Shown piece by piece: positions 30,076 through 41,621 of a stretch of 64,000 bases of DNA; the stretch's first letter is position 1; each line of letters opens with the position of its first letter. Where the stretch lies: contig VNWV01000001.1 of the NCBI GenBank assembly GCA_009801085.1, positions 3,348,001 through 3,412,000 on the forward strand. The letters are read 5' to 3'. The DNA is from Lasiodiplodia sp. COLG20 (Eukaryota > Ascomycota > Dothideomycetes > Botryosphaeriales > Botryosphaeriaceae). Both the position numbers and the translations under genes were made by a program. The notes beneath the pieces are model-generated. The model worked only from the letters and a program-made list of their open reading frames with translations, was not told where the DNA came from and searched no databases.

Positions 30076-31034
30076 TGCAGATTTACACACAATGGCTTCG
30101 GATCGGGTTCCGCTGGTGCTTGGCAGTAGCTTCTGGGATGAGGCTCCTGTTGCGATCGGCCGGGATGGGTGCCGCAGAAGAGATCTCGGCAGATCCAAGC
30201 CCCCTGCTTTATACAAATACTTTTCTGCATAGAATACGGATGTAAACACCCATTCTATTCTTGGGGTCGCATCCAGAGCTGAAGTTGTTCCGTCGGCAGT
30301 TCCAGTTCGGATGATTACTCAACTTTCCATTGCGGCCGAACGACCGTCATGACCTACCACTATTGTCTGAAATCCGCACATTTGTTCAAGAAGATTAGGG
30401 ACAGGTACGAGTCTATTGTCTAGAAAACTTGTCGCCTGGTTTTAGATCCCTCTTAAGGAGTTCGGGATTGGCACGGTATGCAGCGAAATGCGCCAAAAAG
30501 TAGGTTTTTGCAAAGTCGACACCAACACATGTCAAAGTACAACAGATAGAACCATACCTCGGCTGTAGAAAGAAGTCTAACTGCTGTTGGTGCAATGCGG
30601 CAGCTCGTAACGTACGTAGCTCAACTGTAACGAGACCCTCTTGGTTACGATAAGGAGATTCTCGGCGTGATTATTCCTCCGACTAAGAGAAGTGGCGTGA
30701 ACTACTACACGACATCACACGTAGCCCATCATGTCTTAATGATTAATATCGTGACACTCCCAGACTCCTAAGACTTTCTATTAAGATTTCTAAAGAGTTC
30801 ATCCCTATTCTAGTACTTACACTCTCTGTCGACCAGCTCTATCCACACAACGCGAGATGCGATTTCGATGTCCTGTAAGATTAGAAAATTATTTATGGCT
30901 GTTCAAATGAGAAGCTAAATATCCTCTTCCTACCGGCCATACAATCCTCGTAAAAATGCTCGGCCGAGGGTACGATGCGTGCTGTTCGTAGCCCGCTTTA
31001 GCGGTTAGTAGTTTGTCGTGTTTTCTGTAAGTGG
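30076..31034. other. Intergenic ~960 bp, nothing recognised
   Basis: MFS promoter on the left, then AT-enriched sequence up to the protease relic. Only short overlapping open frames without family features are present. Confidence 0.45.
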
Positions 31035-32067
31035 CTAGCTGGCTTGTGAGTCGAACGCCGCATACGGAAGATTAATGATGACCGCTCTACCTTCACCTGT
31101 CACTGCCGTAGTGACATCGCTCAATGCGAGGGAAACAGTTGTAGTTGACTGCTTTAACTGTTCGTGTATTGTGTTGTTGATGAGGTAGAGCTGTGGAATT
31201 TCGGTATACGTTAAGCCGATGGCGGCTTGAAATCTATTACAGACCTCTCTAGAAGCTATAGGCAAGATAGCGTGCTATTAATGCTCACAATGATGCCGTC
31301 TATGAGAAGAGAGACCGTCTTATTTAACCTGTAGATGTAATAGTCTGCAGTCCTGCTGTAAAGTTGAAACCGTCGTCATACCCGGAAACGAAAGTCTTTC
31401 TCTTACTACTTTCAAGTCTCGACATGTCATACCCGCCGAGTACTAAGCTTGCTGTTACGCCCGGATATTTGTATCGAGTACCTGCCGTATACCCAAAGCC
31501 TAGCCCGGGGATAATGCCGGTATCCTTTAGGCTTGTCAGGTAGCTCGGCTGAGGATTGTCAAAGGTGAAGAAGTCAGTGGGCTTGGGACCAAGCGGGACG
31601 ATGCCGGGGAAGAACTGTTTCCGAGAGGTAGCCGCAAGTGGCTTTCCGTGAAGTGTTAGTGCGCTGCTGTTTTGCAACGCCATCCCGATTGCGTCGTAGC
31701 CTTACCGAGCGCCCACGTTGATGTCGTACTGGTCGCCCAGGTGAAGCTTGAACAGACCGATGCTTTGTCATGTTGTGATGCCGTTCACCGCGAAGCCTGA
31801 GCTTTCGTGGCTGTTGAAGGGGAATGCACCACGAAGTGAACCGCAGTTTGATTGGGTGGTTATGTTATCTGGGCTATCGGCGGCGCAGCATCCTGTCAAA
31901 GAGACCACAGTGTTGACACCGTTCGTGAATGGAAGGACATGGAAATTCAGAGCCGGTGTGCCGACGCGCAGAACAGAAGGTGACCATGGCCCATCGTTGC
32001 CATGGAATATTTGGGAAGACGGAGAAACGTAGGGGCTTGGAGCCGACGTATCGCTTGCCACTGCCAC
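31035..32067 (-). pseudogene. Decayed aspartyl-protease-like gene (A1 family, inactive-type)
   Basis: Three blocks in order match a fungal A1-like membrane/wall protease family: NDGPWSPSVLRVGTPALNFHV (32067-31768), then QSIGLFKL and GYDAIGMALQNSSALTLHG with TASLVLGGYDMSRL (about 31770-31324), then ASREVCNRFQAAIGLTYTEI and LINLPYAAFD-like sequence (31265-31035). The open frame is broken by a TGA and a TAA between blocks 1 and 2, and by several stops and frame changes between blocks 2 and 3. No start codon or signal peptide is found before block 1, and the C-terminal membrane segment is absent. The surroundings are AT-enriched. I read this as a dead gene. Confidence 0.75.
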
Positions 32068-33360
32068 AGTTGATCTTTGATTGAAGGTTATCTGGGTATA
32101 CAGACTTCTTTGTAAAGTATAAGGCGGGGGGAAATGCGCACTCGCATTATACTATATTTAGAAAGCGTCTATGCTACTATCCTTCTACTTCTACACCCGA
32201 TATAAGTTTTTAGTCTCAGCCACGCGATTTACGTAATATATACTTTTAGAGTTATGCTATAGCCGAGACCTAGCGTTAATCACTATTTGCTTTAAAAAGA
32301 TAGTTAAAGCTATCGTCTAGACGAGTATATAGAATTTTAAATTAGACACTCTCGTCCGGACAATAGCTTTAATCATTTATATGTTGTTGCTTTCTTTTTC
32401 TTTCCTAAAAAAGAGTCGAGGCATACGGAGGGGTTTGCTTTAGATTCGAGGATTCTACCATTTATTTATCTATACCTTCGGGAGATAAAATTTCAGCCTC
32501 ATTTTTCGATGGAACGGATGGTACTAAAACACCGGCTGCGTAACGGATATCTATAAGGCGCAGAATTTTGTTCCGCTATCCAACACTCTTTCTTGCGGGT
32601 TGCTTAGTGTAGATGATGAAGGCTGTATGGCGGTGAAAAGTCCAACAAGTGCACGATGACTTGGTGATCTGCACCAGGATCTGCGCACTGACAACATACG
32701 ACGCGGAGTTCTGAACCTCTCGACTCGTGCGTTATTTTTGAAGCGCTCGCCTCCGCTTCCGATAGAGTGGCTGTGCTGCTTGGCGGATTCGAATATCGCT
32801 CACCGGTGCAGTTGCGGTATCAGCTTTGGTTGGTATCCACTCGTTAGCTTTACTCGCGCCCAACTCGAACCACTCGTTCTTCTTTTTCGTTGAAATGAAG
32901 AACCTACGCTTGCCAATTCTTCTCCAATCTCATGTGGCAACATCCTGTAATTTTGAGCTCCATTTGACCACAGCTAAGGACATATGCCGTGTCGTGCTCA
33001 CCTCCCAAACGCGCAATGAAAATCAGGGTCGTGCAGAATGTCGACCCCAACCTGCATGATTGGAGAGGTTCTGCCGCCGCCAAGCTGTTCCTAGCGGACG
33101 GCCACGTATGAGAGTGGGGCCTCAACCTTATGCGCGCCAATCGCTCATGTATATCCCGGCCCCCACGAAGCGCTACAAGCAGACAACGAGGCCGAAAAAC
33201 AGAAGCAAATCCATTGAGGTAAACGCTCGCACAGATCCGAGCGCATTGAATAAAAAGTCCACTTGTTCTCGAAATTTCCTTTTCATTTCGAACCGCATTT
33301 CCTGCCGGCCAGGTATCCCCGCGACCTCCACCACGCAAATCACCCGCACCCCCCACAGCT
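32068..33360. other. Intergenic 1.3 kb, AT-rich then normal
   Basis: 32100-32420 is AT-rich with few CA/TG pairs, suggesting old RIP spill or a small decayed repeat. From 32500 the composition is normal and leads into the promoter of the next gene. No supported gene. Confidence 0.45.
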
Positions 33361-34488
33361 ATGGAGAAGCTTCCCACGCAAAAGGCCCACAGCTTCGGGC
33401 CGCCGTTCATCCCGAAGCACTCGCTCTTCCACGGCCTCCACAAGCCCACAAACAACAGCGCCCTCTGCCTCGCCTCGACGTCCAAAAAGCTGCCCGACCG
33501 GCTGCCGGGCCACCCGCAAACGCGCCTACTGCACAGTGATCTGGCCGCCTTCCTCAAACGCGACTTGGAGACGCCCAAGCTCGACCGCTTTTACCACTGG
33601 CTCTGGATGGTCGCAGCGGCGGCGACGCGCGATCGGCCAATCAACACACTGACGCACCAGCAGGTGCGCGGGCGTGATGTTACCGTCTCACAGAACCCGG
33701 AGCTGCACTGCGTGTGGCATGACAAGCGCATCTTCCTCAAGCCCATTCCCGCATACCTGCTGTCGTACGAGTTCTGGGATGCCGTCTTCACCGAGGAGTG
33801 GTGTGCGACTGAAGAGGGGAGGAAGGTGGTGAGCAGCACGCTGGGTTTCATGCGGAGTTACTCGTACCTCGTGCAGCATCCGTCCGACTTTGCAATCGCG
33901 ACGTCGAAGGGGTTGATTCCGGAGAATGTGGGCGTGGGACCGGCTGACGGGCGCGAGGAGAAGGACGGAGAGAAGGAGAAGGACAAAGAGCCGGCAAAGA
34001 TCACGTTCGAGGATTTCATCGCCTTCATTGATTGGTTCAGCAACACCAAAGTGGGAGACGATCAGGTCTCGCTGCGCTATCACTATGGCGACCTTCGCCT
34101 CAGCAGGCTCAACTTTTGGGCCAAGTTCGTGCTCCGCGACTTCAACTTCGAGAAAGCCTACGGCAACTACGACGCCTACTTCTCACGCTTCTACGGCCCC
34201 CTTCTGTTCACCTTTGGTTGTATTAACCTCATTATGGGCGCTATCAATCTGGGAATAAATACAGAGAAAGGAGGGTGGAAGAGCGCGAGCTGGAAGCACT
34301 TGTACGATGTGGGGAACGTCTTCGCCATCATCATTCTTGTGTTCATCTGCGTCGTCGGACTGACATTGGTTGGGCTGTTCACTTTCATGGCGATGAAGGA
34401 GGCCGTGTATGCCGTGAAGGAGCATCGGAAGAAGTTGGAAAGGGCGCTTGGGTTGCTTGACGAGGAGAAGGGCGCGAAGAGCCATTAA
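33361..34488 (+). CDS. Fungal two-TM membrane protein of unknown function (DUF6601-like)
   Basis: A single-exon 375-aa protein. The segment ELHCVWHDKRIFLKPIPAYLLSYEFWDAVF resembles the conserved core I recall for the fungal DUF6601 family. A charged loop (REEKDGEKEKDKEPAK, residues about 200-215) separates it from a second conserved part (ITFEDFIAFIDWF, LRYHYGDLRLSRLNFWAKF). Two membrane spans are predicted near the C-terminus: PLLFTFGCINLIMGAINLGI and VFAIIILVFICVVGLTLVGLF. No enzymatic motif is seen. The adjacent genes give no functional hint. Coding reality is well supported by length, codon use and the domain pattern; the function is unknown. Confidence 0.82.
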   Translation: MEKLPTQKAHSFGPPFIPKHSLFHGLHKPTNNSALCLASTSKKLPDRLPGHPQTRLLHSDLAAFLKRDLETPKLDRFYHWLWMVAAAATRDRPINTLTHQQVRGRDVTVSQNPELHCVWHDKRIFLKPIPAYLLSYEFWDAVFTEEWCATEEGRKVVSSTLGFMRSYSYLVQHPSDFAIATSKGLIPENVGVGPADGREEKDGEKEKDKEPAKITFEDFIAFIDWFSNTKVGDDQVSLRYHYGDLRLSRLNFWAKFVLRDFNFEKAYGNYDAYFSRFYGPLLFTFGCINLIMGAINLGINTEKGGWKSASWKHLYDVGNVFAIIILVFICVVGLTLVGLFTFMAMKEAVYAVKEHRKKLERALGLLDEEKGAKSH

Positions 34489-34959
34489 GACGATGTATGT
34501 AGTTTTGTATGACTTCTGTAGGTTTCTTTTCTGTGTTATTTGTCATGTATGATGATCGGGGTTTGAGTAGATATAGAGCTCTTTTACTTCTGCATTCTTT
34601 CTCTGTTTGATTTACGGTCTCAGAATTGAACACTTCATGCATCCGTTTAAGCTATTTTACAAATCTGAAAAGGGAAGAACTAGAATCTATACAAGACTGA
34701 CTGTCTACTTCCGAAGTCTGCTAGTAAACATCAATTTGTCTCGGCAAACTAAATGTTCAATTTGAAATAAGCGGGTAGTCGAAGAAGTAAATGTGGAATT
34801 AACAGTTACACACTCACGTTCGGAAGAGAGCTTGAACCGCACATGACAGGAGCAAAATTAATTGTCATCTGACCTAACATATTACAGATCTTTGCCTCTG
34901 AAAGAAAAATACCAAGTCGAAATTTGCTCTGAAGTCGTTTATCATGCCATCCCTGCAAT
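34489..34959. other. Convergent 3' spacer
   Basis: About 470 bp between the stops of two convergent genes, AT-rich as normal for fungal 3' regions. No gene seen. Confidence 0.45.
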
Positions 34960-36159
34960 CTACGCTTGATCGATAGACTTGGGATACTTGACCCAAGCCA
35001 TTGGAGCACTGGAAACGTGATCTGGTCCAGATTCACCCTTGACGTGCGGGTCCTCGCCGATGAAGTTGGTAGGGAAGCCGATGTCGAGCGGGCTGCTGTT
35101 CTCCAAGTAGGCAATCTGCTCCGGAGTGAGCCGGATCTTCAGCGCCTGGATATTGTCATGTAGGTACTCGACTTTCCGGCCGCCAATGATCGGGAAGACA
35201 TTCGTCGTCTTGGCCATGACGTATGCGATCGCGACAGCAGTTAGAGACTTGATGCCGTGCTCCTCGGCGACCTTTTCGAGAGCAGCGCTGACACGCTCTT
35301 CGGCCTCCGTCACGCCGCCCATAAAGGAGCGCACACCCTCGCCGCTGCGCTGCCGTGCCTCAAGCACTTCCTTCGTCTTGAAATGCCCGCCACCGAGCAC
35401 GTCCCAGGGTGCGAGAGCCATGCCATAATGGCGTGCCATGGGAATGATCTCGCGTTCAAAGTCACGACGAAGCACATTCCAGCGCCCCTGGTAAACGCTA
35501 AACGGCGTCTTACCGTGCGCCTTCGCATACTCATTGGCGGCTGCCACAATCCAGGCCGGCGTGTCCGAAATACCAAGGTACAGCACCTTGCCCTGCTGAA
35601 CTAGCACGTGCAGGCTATCGATGACTTCCTCAATCGATGTCGTGTAGTCCCAGAAGTGGAGGTACAAAATATCGATCCAGTCGGTGCGGAGTTTCTTCAG
35701 AGAGTCGCGCACACTCACGTGCAGACAGCGCCGGTGGTTACCGTGGCTGTTGGGTGCTTTGCCTTTTCCAACTGCGTACGAGCGGTAGTTCGAGGTGTAC
35801 TTGGTGGCAATGACCAGCTGGTCCCGGTTTCCGCGCTCGGTCATCCACTCGCCAATCCACTCTTCTGACTGCTCATTCTGATAGTTACTGGCCTGGAAAG
35901 GCTTCAATACTTTGCCGAGCAAGTAGACCATTTTCGAGCTTACTGTGTCAATGAAGTTACCACCGGCTTCGACAAAAGCGTCGAGCAGTTTGAACGACTG
36001 GGGTTTGTCTGTACTGCCTAGGACATTGGACCAGGCATCACCAATAGACATGGCCCCAAGCTGCAGAGGTGAGACGCGGATTCCTGCCGTAGATGAGAGG
36101 GTGCGGTACCGGCCCAGCTCAGTTGGGGGCACTGGTGCAGAGGGCTTAGTGTCAGACAT
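34960..36159 (-). CDS. Aldo/keto reductase, norsolorinic-acid-reductase/AAD-like
   Basis: Two exons (35944-36159 and 34960-35892) encode 382 aa. The 51-bp intron at 35893-35943 is a multiple of three and stop-free, so a naive reading keeps 17 extra residues in the middle of the active-site segment [17 protein letters not shown]; removing it restores the family sequence. The catalytic tetrad is present: Asp in FIDT, Tyr in NYQNEQ, Lys in IATKYT and His in YLHFWD. The pattern [27 protein letters not shown] is typical of fungal aryl-alcohol-dehydrogenase-like AKRs. It would reduce aldehydes or ketones with NADPH in the cytosol. The substrate is not known and no secondary-metabolism gene is immediately beside it. 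Confidence 0.88.
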   Translation of the reverse strand: MSDTKPSAPVPPTELGRYRTLSSTAGIRVSPLQLGAMSIGDAWSNVLGSTDKPQSFKLLDAFVEAGGNFIDTVSSKMVYLLGKVLKPFQASNYQNEQSEEWIGEWMTERGNRDQLVIATKYTSNYRSYAVGKGKAPNSHGNHRRCLHVSVRDSLKKLRTDWIDILYLHFWDYTTSIEEVIDSLHVLVQQGKVLYLGISDTPAWIVAAANEYAKAHGKTPFSVYQGRWNVLRRDFEREIIPMARHYGMALAPWDVLGGGHFKTKEVLEARQRSGEGVRSFMGGVTEAEERVSAALEKVAEEHGIKSLTAVAIAYVMAKTTNVFPIIGGRKVEYLHDNIQALKIRLTPEQIAYLENSSPLDIGFPTNFIGEDPHVKGESGPDHVSSAPMAWVKYPKSIDQA

Positions 36160-37185
36160 TGCGAACTTGGATTGAGTAGCAAAATGATCGTAGTAGCTTG
36201 ATTGATTATCGCGGTAGACTGTGGTGGAGCGGAGCTTCTATGCTGGCATGACTGAATCAAATGTAATTTATGTTCGAGTGACAACTAACTAAGCCGATTT
36301 GAACTAGCATGTACGCATATGCGAAGTCACCATGCCAAAGAGCCCTGACTAACCCGTTGCCAAGGAAAGGAGCCGGAACCTTGAGTTCTCACGTCAGCTT
36401 CGACTATATACAGGATTCAGTGAACCAGTGTCCTGCGACCCCGCGATCTGGCCACAGAAACGCGGCCAATTGTTGCTCCTGTATCTAGGTTTGGTAGTGA
36501 CTGAGTAACTTTGTTAGATGCGTGAAGCGAGCCACATGAATCAACGTGCATTGGTGTGGGATGACTCCGCTCGGCTTGGCAATGTTGATTGTTCCTTCTG
36601 TCTTGCGACACAGCTGCACCGACAGCGGTCCGGTTGTCTTAAGGCGGGGAACACTGAACATGATTAGCCCCTAACAGTGCGACGTGCTTATCATTTGAGA
36701 GCCACCAACTGATCTGCATCTTTACCAGTTTCTCATTCCTCACACTTTACTAGCGTTACCTCTTCTTCTTTCTTGTGCAGGCGATACTCCGAAAAGTGGA
36801 AAGGTGTGCATTGTGCCCCGCATATCCTCTGCTAACTAATTGTACAACATAGTATTACTTGACAAGCATGTGGTTGTCCTAATGCCTCGGCATGTCTTCA
36901 AGGCTTTTGGGTGACTCCTGCATTTCGCAACCTTTAATCTACTTCTTACATTGAAAATGGGTGATCTACGCTATTAAATTTGATATGTGTTACCACGCTA
37001 CATATACCAGAGGCCGTCTGTTTCCCCGGTTCATCACTAACGCTAGTCGATTAACCAGCCATCAAGTCCTATTGCATCTCTTCGGATTTGTAGTTCTAGA
37101 CGATACAGACAGGCTCCATCCTTTGCTTCTGGCATAGCAGATCCTTGAAATCGACCTCCGAAAGGTATGCTTCGCCCACAAGTTG
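36160..37185. other. Intergenic 1.0 kb, nothing recognised
   Basis: Spacer between the AKR promoter and the end of the HET gene. No supported frame, repeat or RNA gene. Confidence 0.45.
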
Positions 37186-39994
37186 CTATTCCCCAGGTGC
37201 GCTTTGACGTAGTAGATATGGCACATTCGCCCCCTCCAAAACAAAGATGGCGTCACCAGGTGTGACCTGGTTGGGGCCTGTTCCAAGCACACAGGTGCCC
37301 GTGCTCCTGAATATGCGCCTAGACGAATCTAAGCTCTTGCGCCTGAAAAAGCTGCTGCATGCTGGAATAGTCGAGGCCGTGATGAAGTACAAGTGGCTCC
37401 ATCTTTCACTACCCGCACGAAATGTCTCCGGGTCCGCCCACTCCTTGAGCATCTTGTTCCTCTCGACATCAATGCCCAAGTGCGCAAAAATATGTTCCAG
37501 TAGTTCAAGCAACATGAGCCTCCTCTCATCGGGACGGAGGTAGTAGCTACCGTTGTTTGGCTGTACCGTTCGAGTGATGTCGCCTCTACCATCTTCCATG
37601 TACGTGGTTCTATGGTCAACGATTTCCAAAAGGGAATTCCAGAGGATCCACTGTAGCATTTGATTATCGATGGGTTCGAAATCGCCGTCTGTTGTTTCAT
37701 ATTCAATCATCGCTTTGAAAAGCGCCCGTCGCCTCTCAGTAGGCGATTTTGTGACCATAGCAATGACCAGGAGAACTGACGATACCAAGCCCTCAAGTTG
37801 GTCTCCGACATCGAGCAAAGAAGTGGTTGCGGTCTCAGCAACGGTATCGAATACGTACCCGTGGGCGATTAGCCTTCCTTTAGGTGTAATCTGAACTGGC
37901 TGAGTATTCATGAGGCGATGTAGGCGTCCGATTCCTCGCAATCTGATTGGTGATTCCGACCCTAAGGAGGGGGCCCACGACGGCATTCCGGGGGTAGTGG
38001 GGCCGGCTAAAGAAAGGGCAGGAATGCCGCATGTTTCTAGCAGTGCTTGGCCTGTCCTGATAAATAAATCCAGGGGAGATATGGTGTAGTCCGGATTGAC
38101 GAGTTTGTGTGCTTCTGTGAATGACCTTACGGCAAAGACCTTGTCCCGCACGTCTGTTGCCTTTGCATTACGGCTCAAGGACAAAGCCGACATCATGGAA
38201 ATTTTGCCCCCATGTTTCTTCAACTGTAGCCTGGCGCGCTCCATGTCGATGACTGCTGCCTCTGTGTGGAACCTGCCGGCCAAAGTGAGGTTCCGCATAC
38301 GGTCCCATCCCGCTGGAACCTGGTTCTCTTCGAGCCTGTAAACCCCATCATTGTCAAATTGCCAGCGCTGAAAACCAGTAACAATGCTGGCAGCCAAGAC
38401 AAATGTGCTCCATGGTATGACAACGGCGCCACACAACACAGTGAGATGGCCAGCCATGCACATCTCCTGGATGGTCCATGCTCGGTCGAACCAGGCTCGC
38501 TTGAATAAATTGCAGCCCTGGACCAGATTCAACTTTGCTTCCTCAAAGAATGAATCCAACCACTCCTTTGAAACCCTGGCATGCTTGGAATTAGCCTCGA
38601 GGACGCTCGCCGGATTATCGAGCAATTTCTCCATCGCTTCTTCATCCACCCGTGCCTCTTCCAACCTCCATATCTCCCGCAGCGCGTCCATCGTCTCGTC
38701 GGCATAATGCTCGCGCTCCGGCCCCAGCCATATCACGACCGAAGACGCCACCTTGTAGATCTCGCCCATCATCGCGACCTGGCTGGCCTTCTCCTCACTG
38801 TCCTCCTGGTTGATGCAGATGGCATCGATCCAGAAATACTCCTCCTCGGCCGGCAGCCTCTTCAACCCCGTCTCCCGCCGCGGCACTGGCTCACCATGCC
38901 GACGCTCCCAACCCGTTATGAACCGCTCGACGTTCTTGTAGTTCCCGTGGCGGCAATGACCCGCGCCGATCAGCGGCGTGTCGCCCCGACCGTTCGTCCA
39001 GCGCAAGTCGCTGCCGGCCAGCACGAGCGCCTTGACGACGTCGTCGTGCCCGTTCCCCGCCGCGTAGTGCAGCGCCGTCTCCCCGAACGTGTCGCGCGCC
39101 CCGACGTCGGCGCCCCCGCGTAGCAGCCGCACCACCTGCCCCAGGTTGCCCACTTCGGCGTAGTAGATCAGAGGCGTCTTGTCGTATACCAGCCGCGGCT
39201 CGTCGTTGCATGTTGCGGGTGCTGAGAGACGGAGGAGGGCGTCGTGCAGGTTGCGCTGCACCGAGAAGCGCTTGCCATTGCATTGGATCATGATGCGCTC
39301 TGCGTAGCGCTGTTGGAGCTGTTGAGACAGAGTTTGAGTACGTGGCTTTCGCTTCTGCAAAGAGGCTCTTACTTCTGGTGATGCCGTGCTGAACGGGCTG
39401 CCCCATGTATACGACAGTGCAGTAAATGGGGGGTGCTGACCTATGTTGAATGTCTCTATCTGGCACTTGACGAACTCCCCATCGTTGTCGAAGCGAGAGA
39501 CTCACAGAAGCCTGATGGATTTTGCGTTGGGCAAAGGTGTGTATTGGAATATTTTAGAGCTATATAGTCGATTAGCGTGGAAGAGGAGTCTCGGGAACAA
39601 CAGCTTACTCTTGCTTTGACCCACCCCCAAAGACCATACCATTCTCGCCGGTTTTATTGACCCAATACAACTTTCCATTCGAGTTTTTCAGATAGTTGTT
39701 CAAATCAATCTTGAGGTAGTTGTTTAAATCGATGGCCGTATTTTTCGATGCAAGGTCCCCACTCGGATCCACGTCGCGCATGTTCGCGTGGAGCACGGTA
39801 CCCTCGAGCCAGGCCTGGATCGGAAAATGCTGATCTGTGCCAGTGTCGAGCGATAAAGCGTTACCTCTTCTTCTCAGCACATCCCGTAAGGGGAACTCGG
39901 CATCCCTCCATGAGCCCATGAAATCTTGGCATTCGGCCCGGAGGATCAGTCCGTCATCAAGTCGAATATTCCGTGAATTCTGCGAGAACGCCAT
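37186..39994 (-). CDS. CVNH-HET protein with ankyrin repeats inside the HET domain; one in-frame TGA
   Basis: Two exons (39609-39994 and 37186-39559, intron 39560-39608 with GCTAATC branch site) give a 919-codon model. Exon 1 encodes a cyanovirin-N homology domain: MAFSQNSRNIRLDDG, LRAECQDFMGSWRDAEFPL and a 24-bp internal duplication (IDLNNYLK twice, 39690-39737). Exon 2 starts FQYTPLPNAKSIRLL, then TGA (39502-39504), then VSRFDNDGEF and the HET motifs FTALSYTWG, CNGKRFSVQRNLHDALLRL. Three ankyrin units follow (TPLIYYAEVGNLGQVVRLL, ETALHYAAGNGHDDVVKAL, DTPLIGAG), and then HET resumes at YFWIDAICINQED and VVIWLG. CVNH binds glycans in known members; HET triggers cell death in heterokaryon incompatibility. 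The TGA sits where Arg is usual, so the gene is either inactivated, read through, or translated only from an internal ATG such as 39360. Confidence 0.78.
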
Positions 39995-40490
39995 GCCTGC
40001 GTGTTTCTGTTGGTGGAGATGATGGTGTGGGCGCGGCAAAACTGCGCGCTGATAAGCCTAAAAAGGCCAATTTTGGCCCCCACTTGCTGCGCCGCAGGAG
40101 TTGTAATTGGGCGAATAAGAATGGCGGAGCAGAGCCTAATATAGGGTCTAGTTATCAGCGATCATACGCGGGGTGTTGCAACAGACGGCTAGCGTGAATT
40201 TATCTTTCGCTCATACCATGATTAATTATAGAATCACGCCCACAAGCCTTATGAAGGTGTATTTGAATTGCATTGGACAATTGCAACTCATTACTCAAGA
40301 ATAAGTTTGGCATTTGCTCAATACAGAAACATCTCACCGAAAATTTAAAATTTTACTTGAATTTCGGTAAGTAAAGCAGCCAGGGTGAACGGAAGGGCTG
40401 GCCCAACCTGCCCGACTATTTTGTAAAAGGTCAAAATTTGGAAAAACTGAGAGAAAGAAGAAATTGCCCAACCCAAAGCCAACGACTAAC
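39995..40490. other. Promoter region of the CVNH-HET gene
   Basis: About 500 bp, AT-rich after 40190. It should hold the promoter of the CVNH-HET gene and the 3' end of the dioxygenase gene. Nothing else recognised. Confidence 0.45.
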
Positions 40491-41621
40491 TTAGCTGTTA
40501 CCCTTCACGTGCAACGCCTTCACCTTCTGCTTCACATGCTCCCCGGACACCACGGCATCAAACTGCTTCGGACGCTCCTTCGAGATACACTCAGGAATAG
40601 GCCCAATGAGCGCATCGGCATTGAAGTGGCCGAAAAAGGCAATCGAGTAGCGGGCTGGGATGAGCGATTCCGCCGTCTCCGGGTCCTCCGTCGAGCTGCG
40701 GCGAGGCGCAGGCGGCTCGACGACACGGTGCAGCGTGGACGCAAGCATTCCGTTGAAGAGACGGGAAAGGAGGTCGCCGACTGGCCGTGACCACATTTGT
40801 CAACACATGCAACAAGGATGTCGGGAAAGAGGGTGAAGATGGGACGACAGGTCCACCGCTGGCGAACTACTTCACTCACCATTGACGACAGCACATCCCT
40901 CCTTCCGGGGGACGTAATGCCACTCCCCATCCTTCCCTTTCACCTGCAAGCCCTTGGCCGAGTCATTAAATAGCAACGTCATGCAGCCGTAATCCGTATG
41001 CTCGCTCGCGCGCACCCGCTCCTTGAACTCGCGTCTCTCGGCCTCGGGGTAGTACAGCAGCGCGACGAAGTGGTTCCGCTCCTCGACCAGCGGCGCCAGC
41101 GCCTCTCTCCTTAGGCCGACCTGCTCCGCCAGCGCGCCGAGCAGCGTCCGCACGACCTCGCTGCCGCGGTCGAAGAAGTCCGTGACATCAGCCCGTAGCT
41201 CCGGCAGCGCAGTGGGCCACTGGTTCGCGCGCGCCGCGTCCGGATCGTCGTCGCGGTACATGCCGAAGAACTCCTTCAGGTCCGCGCGCGCTGGGTTTGC
41301 TGCAAACCGCGTCGGGTTCGAGTAGCCCTGGCTGGGCCCCCGCGCGCGGTCGAGCCGGCCTAGCACTGACTCCTTGTCGGCCGCGGGCAGCGCGAAGAAC
41401 TGCCGGCTACGCGCGAAGAGCGGGTCGACAACGGCCGACGGGGAGAAGATGGTCGGGGCGCGCAGGTAGACGAATCCGACATCGCGGAGGGCGTGGAAGA
41501 GCTTTTGCTTTTCGAGCGCCGCCGCGGCGTGATGTTTGTCGTCGTCGCCGGTTGGAGAGGATCCACCGCCGGCGAGGATCGAGTAGTCGATGACGGGGAG
41601 GGTGGAGGGCTCGAAGGGCAT
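40491..41621 (-). CDS. 2-oxoglutarate/Fe(II)-dependent dioxygenase (isopenicillin-N-synthase-like)
   Basis: Two exons (40880-41621 and 40491-40780, 99-bp intron 40781-40879) encode 343 aa. The N-terminal DIOX_N part reads LPVIDYSIL and LRDVGFVYLRAP. The iron triad is His208 and Asp210 in SEHTDYGCMTLL and His265 in ASTLHRVVEP. The co-substrate anchors are Arg291 and Ser293 in PARYSIAFF. The second exon supplies the distal histidine and RxS, so the intron is essential. Such enzymes hydroxylate, desaturate or cyclise small molecules. The gene is divergent to a CoA ligase with about 890 bp between starts. With the DAHP synthase, methyltransferase, regulator and pump nearby, a tailoring role in a small-molecule cluster is a reasonable inference. 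Confidence 0.9.

Noticed and set aside
39605..40039. Separate small CVNH gene ending at 39605
   Set aside because: A good intron (39560-39608, with GCTAATC branch site) removes its stop and joins it in frame to the canonical HET beginning, which otherwise has no ATG. Two genes remain possible but less likely.
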